Origin: an uncultured Chlorobiaceae bacterium
GTDB lineage: Bacteria; Bacteroidota; Chlorobiia; Chlorobiales; Chlorobiaceae
Reading direction: 5' to 3'
Length of the DNA stretch: 55,303 nucleotides
NCBI GenBank assembly: GCA_903928225.1
Contig: CAIYPU010000129.1
Coordinates: forward strand, 1-55,303
Made by a program: the position numbers and the translations under genes. The notes beneath the pieces were generated by a model that saw only the letters and a list, made by a program, of their open reading frames with translations, was not told where the DNA came from and made no database searches. Within the stretch, counting starts at the first letter, position 1. Every line of letters begins with the position of its first letter. Of the stretch, positions 1 to 8,439 are shown in pieces.

Positions 1-1
1 A

Positions 2-151
2 GGGAGCAGGACAAGGGAGTGTTCTGAACTCCGGAAACAACTTGCTCAAGAATACGTGCTTGAACAGGGGATGACCTATGCAGGAGCAGCGCGTCTGCTT
101 GGGGTTTCAGCAGCGGCGGTCAACCGGATTGTGAGTCGGTATGGAAAATAA
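2..151 (+). CDS. C-terminal fragment of a transposase-like HTH protein (partial at left edge)
   Basis: An open frame enters from the left edge and ends at the TAA at 149-151, giving about 49 residues. The last part (AARLLGVSAAAVNRIVSRYG) reads as a helix-turn-helix, preceded by an Arg/Glu-rich helix. This arrangement resembles the C-terminal DnaA-like HTH of REP-associated (Y1, IS200-related) tyrosine transposases, where a basic helix is followed by a 'xxLARxLGVSxxAVxxxxxR' segment. That assignment is from memory of the family; the catalytic part lies outside the window. It could equally be the tail of another small HTH regulator. Confidence 0.5.
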   Translation, partial: GSRTRECSELRKQLAQEYVLEQGMTYAGAARLLGVSAAAVNRIVSRYGK

Positions 152-189
152 GTTTACGTAGTTACGAACGTCCCCCCTTTTTTTGAAAA

Positions 190-627
190 ATGAATACTCT
201 GACTGATATAAACCGTTTCAGGAAGTTGCTGGTATGCAGCGGACTTTTTAACATCATCCTTGCTGTTCCGTTAATCATCCCCGGATTTTACCGATCCTAT
301 ATACATTTTATCTGTTACCTGAATGATGCAGTCGGGTTGGGAGGTACCACCCCTGTGTTGCCGGAAGACGGATTATCTCAACTTCTGATCAATACCGCAG
401 GCATTGACCTGGTTCTGATTGGTTCATTCATAATAGTTTCTTCTGCCGATCCTGTAAAATTCAGAATGATACCTTTACTTAATGCAATAGGCAGAACACT
501 GTTTGCATCAGTGGTTGTCTATTATGTAGTTGTTTATGGCATCCTTAGATTTGTTCTGATCATTGGTGTTATCGATGTTATGATCAGTATCGGATACATT
601 TACTTTCTTGTGAAAACCAGGGAATAA
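190..627 (+). CDS. Small multi-pass membrane protein of unknown function
   Basis: Encodes 145 residues with about four hydrophobic segments (roughly residues 13-32, 68-84, 92-113 and 118-139). Short polar loops lie between them, and the 33-66 loop contains Gly/Pro-rich sequence. I do not recognise a family. It begins 38 bases after the upstream transposase-like fragment and is read in the same direction. A run of T at 177-184 separates them, so it may have its own promoter. No cysteine pairs, signal peptide or catalytic motifs are visible. Codon use and base composition are poorer in GC than in the housekeeping genes further right, as for the next gene. Confidence 0.6.
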   Translation: MNTLTDINRFRKLLVCSGLFNIILAVPLIIPGFYRSYIHFICYLNDAVGLGGTTPVLPEDGLSQLLINTAGIDLVLIGSFIIVSSADPVKFRMIPLLNAIGRTLFASVVVYYVVVYGILRFVLIIGVIDVMISIGYIYFLVKTRE

Positions 628-943
628 CCCGTGCCAAGAAGGATAATTGTAATCGGCAACTGACAATTCCTCCTTTCCGGAAAACAAGATTCCCATGGCT
701 GAGTATCCTTCTGGTCGGAACCGAATGATAAAACTCGGGAAAAATAGCGTATTGTTTGTTGTGGCTATGTGATAAGCCATCGATAGATAAGGCACATCGG
801 ACCGGATCCTTTTCATCAACAATTTACCACCGGCAGAATTTGCCACTCAATTTGAGGAGAATTTCCAAATCCAGGTATTACAGTAAACGGGGCAAGTTCC
901 GCTGGGTGGTTGGAGGTCTTAAGAAAAAGATGAACTGATCAGC
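628..943. other. Intergenic stretch without a supported gene
   Basis: This 316-base gap lies between the small membrane protein and the helicase. A 60-codon frame at 756-938 and an antisense frame at 508-846 are open, but neither has a recognisable protein character or a convincing ribosome-binding site. The stretch probably carries the promoter for the helicase. A GGAGG-like sequence at about 912-916 is too far from the ATG at 944 to serve as its Shine-Dalgarno. Confidence 0.4.
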
Positions 944-3673
944 ATGAACTCGAGGCAACACCTCATCATCATCAAGGGTAAGGACCTCACGGATCAGATT
1001 TCGCATATCGTGCGCGAAGCTGAACGTATGGTCGTGACTTTCAAGAATGGAAAGTCTTACTGCTATACCGGAAATAATGTTGAGTCGCTTACAGATCCAA
1101 GTCGGATTACAACCGATCATTGCCGGGTGTCAGTTGGTGGTGATTTGTTTTGCGACGTGGAGGAAGTGTTGCATTTCGATAAATGGGTGAAAATTTTTCG
1201 AAGAAATGGAAGTTCACGATGCTGTCTTTATTCAGAGTTTTCCATGCAACGAATGATTTCGTTCGACGGGATGAATACCGATGCTCTTGCCTATTTCAAG
1301 GAACTTGCCGAAAACTCCGGGCTCAGGTCAGATGACAATAAGTCGCTGATCGCGATGAAATACCGGCATCTTGATTTCGTTTCTGGTCACAGTATCCTTT
1401 CCAGCTTTCTGCAGGGTCGTTCTCCTGGGTCAGATATAGTTTCATCAGACCTCATTTTCCCGTTCGGATGTAACATGAGCCAGAAAATGGCGGTGCAAAA
1501 AGCAATCCAGCATCCTGTCTCCCTGGTTCAGGGACCTCCGGGTACCGGCAAGACCCAAACCATCCTCAACCTGATAGCCAACATGCTGCTTCTCAAGAAA
1601 CGGGTCGCTGTGGTCTCCAACAACAACTCGGCTACTGCCAATGTGCTGGAAAAGCTGAAGAAATATGAACTGGATTTTGTGGCTGCATTTCTCGGAAGCA
1701 ACCAGAACAAGCAGGAATTTATCGAGGGGCAGTCAGCCGAAGCTATTCATATGCCGTTGCTTCAGGCAGATCATGAAGCATCTGTGCGTATGGAAATTCA
1801 CCTTCTGAATAAAGAACTCGACAGTGTGTTCGAAAATAAAAACGAGTTGGTTGCAATAATTCAGCAGATTGATGCTCTTCGGTTGGAAATGGTTCACTTT
1901 GAAATGTTCTTTCGGGAAAGGATGGGAAGCTTCCTGGATATGACAGAATGGACGTTTCAAACTGAATTATCCGCGAAGAAGTTGCTGCATGCTTGGCTGG
2001 TTTCTGAAAAGCTTTCAAAGCGTTCTTCAAAAGCTCCCAGGCAACGTGTTGGCTTTCTGGAGAAAATCGGTCTTCTGTTTCAATTTGGTATGGCAGGAAC
2101 AGCCCTTTTCGAATTCGGTGCAGAGGAGCGCATTCTCATCTTGCAGAAAGCTTATTACCATCGTAAGCTGGCCGATATGGAAAACATGCGGAAAACGCTT
2201 GAAGCTTCGCTCGTGGGATTCCGTTTTGAAGATCGCCTGGAACGCTTGACAGAACTTTCGATGAAACTTCTGAAGCATCGTCTTGCGGAGTCCTATAACA
2301 ACCGGAAACGGAAAATATTCGAACTTGACGATCTTTCGATACACTATGAAAAATTTCTTAGTGAATATCCCGTCATACTGAGCACAACGTTTTCTATAAT
2401 TACCTCGCTCAGGAATGGCTATCTGTTCGATTGTGTCATCGTTGACGAAGCAAGCCAGGTCGATCTGCTCAGCGGCGTACTTGCGATGAGTTGTGCAAAG
2501 AAGCTCGTCATCGTTGGTGATCCTATGCAACTTCCCAATGTGTTGACGGATGAGGACGAAAAACGGGCAAAAATGGTCGCATCGCAGTACAATCTTCATG
2601 AGCATGTCCGCTTTGAACGCCACAGCTTACTTTCCTCTGTTCGAGCGGCTTTCCTAAAAATGCCAGAAACGATGTTGCGGGAGCATTATCGCTGTCATCC
2701 AAAGATCATTCAGTTTTGCAACCAGAAGTTTTATAATGGTGAACTGCTTGTAATGACCCGTGATCAGGGCGAGCCGGATGTTCTCAAAGCCTATATGACC
2801 GTTGAGGGCCAGCATGCGCGAGGCACAGTCAATCAGCGGCAGATCGATGAAATTACACAGAATATCTTGCCTGAGCTGGGATTGTTCAGATCGGATGATA
2901 TCGGAATTGTTTCGCCATACAGGGCACAAACTGCGCGGATGCAGGCGACTTTTGGCTCGAAAGAGATTGAAATCGATACGGTGCATAAGTACCAGGGAAG
3001 AGAAAAACGGGTTATAATCCTGACTACCGTATCAAACGAAGCAAATACATTTGTCGATATTCCGAATCTGTTGAACGTCGCCGTATCCCGAGCGCAGGAG
3101 AAGTTCAGACTGGTCGTATCTAAAGAAATGGCTGAAGGGACGGGCAATGTCGCTGATCTGGTTCGTTATATCAGGTATAACAATTGCGAGGTGGTTCCCG
3201 GCAGGGTTCGTTCGATTTTTGATCTGCTTTATTCTGACTATACAACAGAGCGTCTGAAGGTTTTGAATAAACGCAGACGAATATCGAGATTCGACTCCGA
3301 GAACCTTGTTTACGGTGAGATAGATGCGATACTACAAGAGATTGGTTATCGAGGTCTCAGAGTCGTTTTTCAGGTTCCGCTGTCAATGCTCGTTCGGGAT
3401 ACCGATTACCTGACCGCTGAAGAATCTGCTTATGCAAATCATCCATGGACCAAGACAGATTTTGTGGTTTACCGAAAAGTTGACAAAAGTCCGGTACTTG
3501 TCATTGAAGTCGATGGCTATGCTTTCCATCGAAAAGGAACACGTCAAGCTGAACGTGATATTCTGAAGAATGCTGTTTTGGCGAAATGCGGGTTACCGTT
3601 ACTGCGACTATCGACTGTCGGTAGCGACGAGCGAAACCGAATCAGGATTAAGCTGGATGATGTAATGGCGTAA
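944..3673 (+). CDS. SF1 (Upf1-like) DNA/RNA helicase fused to a C-terminal PD-(D/E)XK-type (DUF2726-like) nuclease domain
   Basis: A 909-residue protein. Residues 1-170 form an N-terminal domain I do not recognise. Helicase motif I is GPPGTGKT at 197-204, followed by a helical insertion at about 260-470. Motif II is DEAS at 501-504, motif III VGDPMQLP at 524-531, motif IV-like YRCHP at 582-586, motif V HKYQGRE at 681-687 and motif VI NVAVSRAQ at 711-718. This is the set of a superfamily 1 AAA_11/AAA_12 helicase. Residues about 780-909 resemble DUF2726/Vsr-like nucleases: an Asp at about 839, EVDG at 855-858, then a basic/acidic helix and GLPLLRLS. ATP-driven unwinding coupled to cleavage is inferred. 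The gene looks less GC-rich than the core genes and stands alone, next to a transposase remnant. It may be a defence or DNA-processing enzyme. The start at 944 lacks a strong Shine-Dalgarno. Confidence 0.85.
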   Translation: MNSRQHLIIIKGKDLTDQISHIVREAERMVVTFKNGKSYCYTGNNVESLTDPSRITTDHCRVSVGGDLFCDVEEVLHFDKWVKIFRRNGSSRCCLYSEFSMQRMISFDGMNTDALAYFKELAENSGLRSDDNKSLIAMKYRHLDFVSGHSILSSFLQGRSPGSDIVSSDLIFPFGCNMSQKMAVQKAIQHPVSLVQGPPGTGKTQTILNLIANMLLLKKRVAVVSNNNSATANVLEKLKKYELDFVAAFLGSNQNKQEFIEGQSAEAIHMPLLQADHEASVRMEIHLLNKELDSVFENKNELVAIIQQIDALRLEMVHFEMFFRERMGSFLDMTEWTFQTELSAKKLLHAWLVSEKLSKRSSKAPRQRVGFLEKIGLLFQFGMAGTALFEFGAEERILILQKAYYHRKLADMENMRKTLEASLVGFRFEDRLERLTELSMKLLKHRLAESYNNRKRKIFELDDLSIHYEKFLSEYPVILSTTFSIITSLRNGYLFDCVIVDEASQVDLLSGVLAMSCAKKLVIVGDPMQLPNVLTDEDEKRAKMVASQYNLHEHVRFERHSLLSSVRAAFLKMPETMLREHYRCHPKIIQFCNQKFYNGELLVMTRDQGEPDVLKAYMTVEGQHARGTVNQRQIDEITQNILPELGLFRSDDIGIVSPYRAQTARMQATFGSKEIEIDTVHKYQGREKRVIILTTVSNEANTFVDIPNLLNVAVSRAQEKFRLVVSKEMAEGTGNVADLVRYIRYNNCEVVPGRVRSIFDLLYSDYTTERLKVLNKRRRISRFDSENLVYGEIDAILQEIGYRGLRVVFQVPLSMLVRDTDYLTAEESAYANHPWTKTDFVVYRKVDKSPVLVIEVDGYAFHRKGTRQAERDILKNAVLAKCGLPLLRLSTVGSDERNRIRIKLDDVMA

Positions 3674-3690
3674 TCCTCTAGAGAAGGAAA

Positions 3691-3702
3691 AAATCGCGAT
3701 TT
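3691..3702. other. 12-bp perfect palindrome downstream of the helicase gene
   Basis: AAATCGCGATTT lies 18 bases after the helicase stop codon and reads identically on both strands. It is too short and has no loop, so it is not a good intrinsic terminator. It may be a protein-binding site or chance. Confidence 0.3.
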
Positions 3703-3796
3703 CAATAGGGGACTTCAGGACATTGTTCAATAACAGCGAAGAGAGAACAACTCACTTATCCCCATCCAAACTTTGTTATTGTCAGGCAGGTTATAA

Positions 3797-4117
3797 ATGC
3801 TGAAGAACACAGGCCGCAATCCGACTGCGAGTGTATTGAAGGAGGCGAAACGCATCGCCTCCTTGCCCGAACACGTTCTGCGTGGGCATCCATCCGCAGT
3901 ACTGTCTGACAAGTCGAAACTCATCTACATCAACACCTACGGGCAGTTGCCGGAGTTCTCCGTCGATATGCCGCTTACCTGCCGTGACTGCGGCAAGGAA
4001 AAAATCTGGAAAGCTGCGGATCAGAAATGGTACTGTGAAGAGGCGAAGGGCCATATCGATGCCTGTGCTGTCAGATGTCACGATTGCCGCATGGCCCGTA
4101 AAGGAAAAAATGCCTGA
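3797..4117 (+). CDS. Zinc-ribbon domain protein (zf-trcl type)
   Basis: A 106-residue protein. Residues about 62-100 hold CRDCG, then W/Y residues and a second CHDCR. This Cys2-Cys2 pattern with an aromatic-rich spacer is the 'probable zinc-ribbon' (PF13451-like) module found in small bacterial proteins. Two cysteines of each CxxC would bind one zinc. The N-terminal 60 residues are basic and helical, with no known domain. Function is unknown; nucleic-acid or protein binding is the usual guess. An AGG-containing sequence sits about ten bases before the ATG. It is read in the same direction as the helicase 120 bases upstream, but no functional link can be shown. Confidence 0.75.
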   Translation: MLKNTGRNPTASVLKEAKRIASLPEHVLRGHPSAVLSDKSKLIYINTYGQLPEFSVDMPLTCRDCGKEKIWKAADQKWYCEEAKGHIDACAVRCHDCRMARKGKNA

Positions 4118-4436
4118 ATATGAGCAGCCGGGACAGTTGAAATGCAATCCAAAAGGAAATGAGTTTTATATTGGATTAAGGAGTTGCCGATTCGGATAAG
4201 CGTTCCCGAGTCTTCCAGAACAAGTATTCCTTTGAACAAGCGCAAGTACCATAGCCTGATGCCAATGATTTGGGCATTTTAAATCGCCGCATATTTTTTT
4301 CCTGTTTTCAGGCTTTTTGCCGTACACGACTGATTTTATCGTACGATCTGGTGTTTATAAAGATGTATCCCCGGCATCTTTTCGGTACTTGATTAGTGAA
4401 TGCATTGTTTCGCTGACAACTGCACTATACCTCAAA
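4118..4436. other. Intergenic stretch with a possible weak terminator
   Basis: No gene is supported in these 319 bases. An imperfect hairpin (ATGCCAA then TTGGGCAT, about 4260-4278) is followed by TTTTAAA and could terminate the zinc-ribbon gene. The frame of the pentapeptide protein stays open up to a TTG at 4317, so part of this stretch could be coding if that start is used. Confidence 0.35.
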
Positions 4437-5324
4437 ATGAGCTTTTGGAAAAAAGTTTCTGGCAAGACAGATCCGATTCAGGAGCCTGCCGGGCAGAAAC
4501 ATTCCGGATCATATTCTGCAATGCCACGCAGGCAAGATGCGATACGGATGCTGCTTGACTCAGTAGAAACATGGAATGCTTTCCGGCAGAGCCATCTGGA
4601 TTTTATACCTGACCTCAGCGGAGCAGATTTCAGAAAAACAAACCTCCGTGGGGCAAATCTCTGTGAAGCTAATCTCTCCGACTCAGACCTTCGCGGGGCA
4701 GACCTCTCCATGGCAAACCTTAAAGGCGCAAGACTCAATGAGGCAGACCTGAGCGAAGCAAATCTGAGAAATGCAAACCTCCGTGGGGCATTCCTCTTTT
4801 CGAGCCTGCATGGGGCTGATCTCAGGGGGGCTGACCTCACAGGTGCAAATCTCTGCGGGGCAGAAATCATTGGGGCAGACCTCAGGGAGGCGAATCTCGG
4901 AGAGGCAGATCTCAGCAAGGCAAACCTCAGCCGGGCAAATCTGAGCCAGGCAAACCTCAGCAGGGCAAACCTTTGCGAGGCGAACCTCAGCAGAGCATAC
5001 CTCGACAGGTCAAACCTCACCGATGCCGGCCTTATCGGTACAGACCTCAGGGGAGCACATCTCACCAAGGCAAACATGTTAGGTGCAAGTCTCTGCAGTG
5101 CAGAGCTGAGCGAGGCAAACCTTGAAGATGCGACTCTTGTCAAGGCAGACCTGAGCGAGGCAAATCTCAGCAGATCGAACCTCAGTGGCGCAGACCTCAA
5201 CGGAGCGATACTCGAAGGAGCTAATTTCGATGGAGCGAACCTGAGCGGGGCACAAATCTTGAATACGGATCGGGATATTTTCAAGAGTTGTGTCTTTACA
5301 ATCGATCAGAAAAAACAGAGCTGA
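4437..5324 (+). CDS. Pentapeptide-repeat protein
   Basis: From the ATG at 4437 the product is 295 residues. After a polar N-terminus of about 70 residues comes an almost unbroken run of roughly 40 A(D/N)LxX pentapeptides (for example ANLSRANLSQANLSRANL) to near the C-terminus, with one short irregularity around FLFSSLHG. Pentapeptide repeats fold into a right-handed quadrilateral beta-helix. Some members mimic DNA and protect gyrase (Qnr, MfpA), but most have no known role. No signal peptide or membrane segment is visible, so a cytoplasmic location is likely. An upstream in-frame TTG at 4317 would add 40 residues. Neither start has a good Shine-Dalgarno, and I prefer the ATG because the extension has no family character. 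Confidence 0.88.
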   Translation: MSFWKKVSGKTDPIQEPAGQKHSGSYSAMPRRQDAIRMLLDSVETWNAFRQSHLDFIPDLSGADFRKTNLRGANLCEANLSDSDLRGADLSMANLKGARLNEADLSEANLRNANLRGAFLFSSLHGADLRGADLTGANLCGAEIIGADLREANLGEADLSKANLSRANLSQANLSRANLCEANLSRAYLDRSNLTDAGLIGTDLRGAHLTKANMLGASLCSAELSEANLEDATLVKADLSEANLSRSNLSGADLNGAILEGANFDGANLSGAQILNTDRDIFKSCVFTIDQKKQS

Positions 5325-5328
5325 CGCG

Positions 5329-5363
5329 TTAAGTCTCCCTTTTGGGGGGGGATTTGGGGACTT
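5329..5363. repeat. GC-rich imperfect inverted repeat between genes
   Basis: Just after the pentapeptide gene, AAGTCTCC is followed by a G-run and then GGGGACTT, forming an imperfect hairpin with a T/G-rich centre. It may act as a terminator-like structure or be a dispersed intergenic palindrome. The rest of 5364-5596 has no supported gene. Confidence 0.35.
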
Positions 5364-5596
5364 CCTGTATCGAAAACTCCAGCAATATGCCGCCTTCGCA
5401 CGACAAGCCCATCTGCAGGTGAGCGGAGCAGAACGCCTGGATGAAGCCGGCTTCCGCCTGTTGTTCTGGCAGGAGTGGAATGCTGCGGGTATGCACCAGA
5501 GTCCTGCCCGTCGATTGGCGCCATGTCGAAAGACAGGAGAAAAAATAGTATCCTTAGTAAATCGGATGGGAGCTGAAAAACAAACAGGGAGGGCAG

Positions 5597-6115
5597 ATGC
5601 AACTTGATGTGACCAAAGCCATGGCGAATGCAACTGAAACGATGACCGATGGTGCGTTTCAGCAGGCCGGCAGTGCATTGAACGATGCTATCAATATTGT
5701 TCGCGAGGAAGTTCAGAGAAAAACATCGTCGGAGATTCAGAACATCATCGGTAAACTTCGGTCCGGCTATGAAATAAGCAGCGAGGAAATCACTCTCGTG
5801 AAGACCTGGATAATCGGAGATGCGATTGGTTATACGACGAAGGAAAACAATCTCCAGGACTGGATTTCCGAATATGAACGGCTCCGGGAATCCCTGAAGG
5901 GTTACGAGAACAGGTTCTGCTCTTCCGAAGAGTTGCTGATGCTCCACGGGATGCTTGAAGATGCATCAAGGATCAGTTACGACATCGCCAATTTTTTAGA
6001 GAAACAGGATAGGATAAACAAATTTGAATCGGCGATTGGAGATGGCCTGGATAAAGGCGAGCGAGATCTTCTCGTGAACCTGCTGACCGTCAAATTGCAA
6101 TCGTTCGATTATTGA
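5597..6115 (+). CDS. Hypothetical helical protein
   Basis: A 172-residue, mostly charged and helical protein with no membrane segment, signal peptide or cysteine motif. The only Cys is in the segment RFCSSEELLML near residue 107. I do not recognise a family. The start is well supported: GGGAGG lies a few bases upstream of the ATG. Residues 60-160 suggest two or three amphipathic helices, and the protein could be a small antitoxin-like or scaffold protein. No partner gene is adjacent; the downstream genes are on the other strand. Confidence 0.65.
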   Translation: MQLDVTKAMANATETMTDGAFQQAGSALNDAINIVREEVQRKTSSEIQNIIGKLRSGYEISSEEITLVKTWIIGDAIGYTTKENNLQDWISEYERLRESLKGYENRFCSSEELLMLHGMLEDASRISYDIANFLEKQDRINKFESAIGDGLDKGERDLLVNLLTVKLQSFDY

Positions 6116-6232
6116 CCGCTGACATTTCGCTCTATCCTGCCCGGTTCCGCGGGGAGTATCCCTTCTGCCCGCGGGCGCGTTTTCTCTGTTGAATTTCCGT
6201 GCGTTACCGTATTCTGATTTAAAGCTTTGAGA

Positions 6233-6706
6233 TCATTCGCCCGCAGCAGGGGGCGATGAAACCCATGGAAGCCTGTTGCTTCCTTTCAGTGCAACCGGCA
6301 GGAGGAGCATAAAAAACAGGATATCCCTGATGATCGGCCCCAGGCCGATTTCCTCTTTCAGCCCATACCACTGGCTGAAAAGCTCGAAACAGCCGCATTC
6401 ATGGTCGAGCCCCCTCAGCTCGTTGTTGACCATGGCCGCAGTGAAGATTGCCATCATGCAGAGCAAGGCTGCTGACGCGGTCCGCGAGTAGAAGTCCAGG
6501 AGCAGCATCAGGCCGAACAGCAGTTCACAAATGCTTGCCGAGAGCGCCGCCGCAGGGATGAGGAAATGCGGCAGGAGCTGGTACTCCGCGATGATGAGCC
6601 CGAAGTATTTCAGGTCCATCAGTTTTTCCGTCCCGGAAAAGACAAAGACAGCTCCGAGGAGCAGCCTGAGAGCTGCAATCAGTATCGGTGGAAAGCTTTT
6701 TGCCAT
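6233..6706 (-). CDS. MauE/DoxX-family membrane protein
   Basis: A 157-residue protein with four predicted membrane helices (about residues 8-26, 47-70, 75-95 and 120-140). The pattern LRLLLGAVFVFSGTEKLMD at the N-terminus and HECGC at 102-106 before the last helix are typical of the MauE/DoxX-like family. MauE members help thiol-disulfide chemistry outside the cytoplasm, and the paired Cys104 and Cys106 may be redox active. I start it at the ATG complement at 6704-6706, because the longer frame adds an Arg/His-rich segment that runs into the upstream gene. It lies 40 bases downstream of a secreted rhodanese on the same strand, so the two probably form an operon for periplasmic sulfur or thiol handling. 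Confidence 0.8.
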   Translation of the reverse strand: MAKSFPPILIAALRLLLGAVFVFSGTEKLMDLKYFGLIIAEYQLLPHFLIPAAALSASICELLFGLMLLLDFYSRTASAALLCMMAIFTAAMVNNELRGLDHECGCFELFSQWYGLKEEIGLGPIIRDILFFMLLLPVALKGSNRLPWVSSPPAAGE

Positions 6707-6746
6707 ACGGTGTGGTTCCGCCGGTTCCTGCAGGTGAAGTTGCCTT

Positions 6747-7181
6747 TCAGTCCTGCTCAACCTCGATCGGGAAGCGTGCATTCGACCATTCTGACATGCC
6801 GCCGGGGAAAATCCTGACATTACTGTACCCGTTTTTCTTCAGCTTCTCGGCGACATGTTTTGCTTTGCTGCAAGTGGGGCTGATGCAGTAAACCACGATC
6901 GGGATCGTTTTGGGAGTTTTTTCCCTGAACTCCGGGAACTGCTCGTCGAACCTGCTGTCGGAAAGCGAGCGGGCCCCCTTGATATGGGAAGTGTAATAGG
7001 CGAACTCGGATCGCGCATCGACAAAGCATACCGAATGGTTGTCGAAAAGTGATTTCGTGGCGGCAAGGTCGAGGTCGCCAGCATCTTTTTCCATCAGGGC
7101 AACCGCCGGCGCTGCATGGAGCGGCGGCATGGCAGGCACTCCAACCGATAAGAGCAGCAATACGGCAGCTATCGTTTTCAT
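6747..7181 (-). CDS. Exported rhodanese-domain sulfurtransferase
   Basis: A 144-residue protein. Residues 1-25 are a hydrophobic signal peptide ending near HAAPA. A single rhodanese domain follows: DARSEFAYYTSHIKGA at about 55-70, and an active-site loop beginning at Cys99 (YCISPTCSKA) with a second Cys at 104. Rhodaneses carry a sulfane sulfur on the loop cysteine and pass it to thiol acceptors. The usual loop ends in Arg or a similar basic residue; here it is C-I-S-P-T-C. With the MauE/DoxX-like gene just downstream, a periplasmic sulfur or disulfide relay is a reasonable inference. The gene diverges from the CorA gene across 228 bases, which should hold promoters for both. Confidence 0.85.
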   Translation of the reverse strand: MKTIAAVLLLLSVGVPAMPPLHAAPAVALMEKDAGDLDLAATKSLFDNHSVCFVDARSEFAYYTSHIKGARSLSDSRFDEQFPEFREKTPKTIPIVVYCISPTCSKAKHVAEKLKKNGYSNVRIFPGGMSEWSNARFPIEVEQD

Positions 7182-7409
7182 CGGATTATTTTCTGGAATG
7201 GTTTATTCCCAAAGCCGGTGTTAAACAGCAACTGGTGCTGAAGGTGTTCCTTGATTCGATTCCAATATAATGAATTCTCTATGTCTGAAAGACTGGTGAG
7301 ATGAAAACGCGGAATCATCGAGCAATGCCAGCAGGAGCCGGAGCTTGTGACGGATATTCCGTATATTCAGGTAATTGATTTCAGTAAATGATTTAAAAGT
7401 CTGGCGCTG

Positions 7410-8339
7410 ATGAGACGTTACCTGAAAAACGGAAGCAACGGCCTCGAGCATGTCGAGGAGTGGCAGGAGAAATGCTGGATCAATATCGAGTGTCCGGACA
7501 AAAACGACGAGTACTTCCTTCTCAACAAGCTGCAGGTCCCTTCCTGGTTCTACCATGATATCGACGATATTGACGAACGCCCCCGAATTGAAGTGGAAGA
7601 TGACTGGACAATGGTTCTGTTGAGGATTCCCTATAAATCGGATGATGAAAACCTTCCGTTTTCCACTATTCCTCTCGGAATCATTTTTAACGACAAGGTC
7701 GTTCTTTCGATCTGTTTTTTCGAAACCGACCTTGTTCGTGATTTCATCGCATACACGAAGCGAAAGAACATCGCTGTCGAAAGCAACTACGATCTGGTTC
7801 TCAAACTGCTTCTTTCTTCGAGCGTATGGTTCCTGAAGTACCTGAAACAGATCAATCTCCAGATCAAAAGCGCCGAAGACAAACTTGAAAAATCGATCAA
7901 GAACGAAGACCTGCAGACATTGCTGCAGATAGAGAAATGCCTGGTTTATTTCATGACTTCGCTGAAAAGCAACGACATCCTGCTTCATAAAATAAAGAAC
8001 ATTCTGTCGAGGAAGGAAGGCTGCGACCTTGAACTGATCGAGGACGTGGAGGTGGAACTGAAGCAGGCGCTCGAACTGACGAACATTTACAGCGACATCC
8101 TCAGCGGCATGATGGATGCCTATGCTTCCGTCATATCGAACAACCTGAACGTGGTAATGAAACGCCTGACATCATTCTCGATTATCCTGATGATCCCGAC
8201 GCTTATTGCGAGCCTCTACGGTATGAATGTGCCGAACTCGTTCGAGACCCACCGGTTCGGCTTCTGGCTCATCCTGCTCTTCTCTTTCGTCCTTTCAACC
8301 TCAGGCGTTCTTTTTTTTAAAAGCAGGCACTGGCTCTGA
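7410..8339 (+). CDS. corA: CorA-family divalent cation (Mg/Co/Ni) channel
   Basis: A 309-residue protein of normal CorA length. The N-terminal two thirds form the soluble funnel domain, including the long charged helix at about 150-240. Two membrane helices lie at the C-terminus, and the signature GMN is at 271-273 immediately after the first. The first loop after GMN (VPNSFETHRF) replaces the common MPE sequence, as in several CorA-2-like relatives. CorA pentamers let hydrated Mg2+ through the inner membrane. It is a single-gene unit between divergent and convergent neighbours. The start ATG at 7410 lacks a clear Shine-Dalgarno, but no better in-frame start exists. Confidence 0.9.
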   Translation: MRRYLKNGSNGLEHVEEWQEKCWINIECPDKNDEYFLLNKLQVPSWFYHDIDDIDERPRIEVEDDWTMVLLRIPYKSDDENLPFSTIPLGIIFNDKVVLSICFFETDLVRDFIAYTKRKNIAVESNYDLVLKLLLSSSVWFLKYLKQINLQIKSAEDKLEKSIKNEDLQTLLQIEKCLVYFMTSLKSNDILLHKIKNILSRKEGCDLELIEDVEVELKQALELTNIYSDILSGMMDAYASVISNNLNVVMKRLTSFSIILMIPTLIASLYGMNVPNSFETHRFGFWLILLFSFVLSTSGVLFFKSRHWL

Positions 8340-8358
8340 CCCTTCCTGGTGAAAACGG

Positions 8359-8402
8359 AAAAGCCGCCATCCCTTTTGCATTGTTCAGGATAGCGGCTTT
8401 GA
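8359..8402. terminator. Bidirectional intrinsic terminator between corA and guaA
   Basis: AAAGCCGC(C)ATCC at about 8360-8372 pairs with GGATAGCGGCTTT at 8388-8400. A/T-rich tracts lie on both sides. It lies between the convergent ends of corA (+) and guaA (-) and can serve both. Confidence 0.75.
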
Positions 8403-8439
8403 ACCTTTTTACGCAAGCAACCCGGACGTCGATGTCGGG

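Noticed and set aside
756..938. 60-codon frame upstream of the helicase
   Set aside because: No ribosome-binding site, no recognisable fold and a very basic composition. It could only be a leader peptide and nothing supports that.
4478..5284. A 268-codon minus-strand frame rich in Arg, Ser and Ala
   Set aside because: It is the mirror of the pentapeptide repeat DNA and merely repeats because the coding strand repeats.
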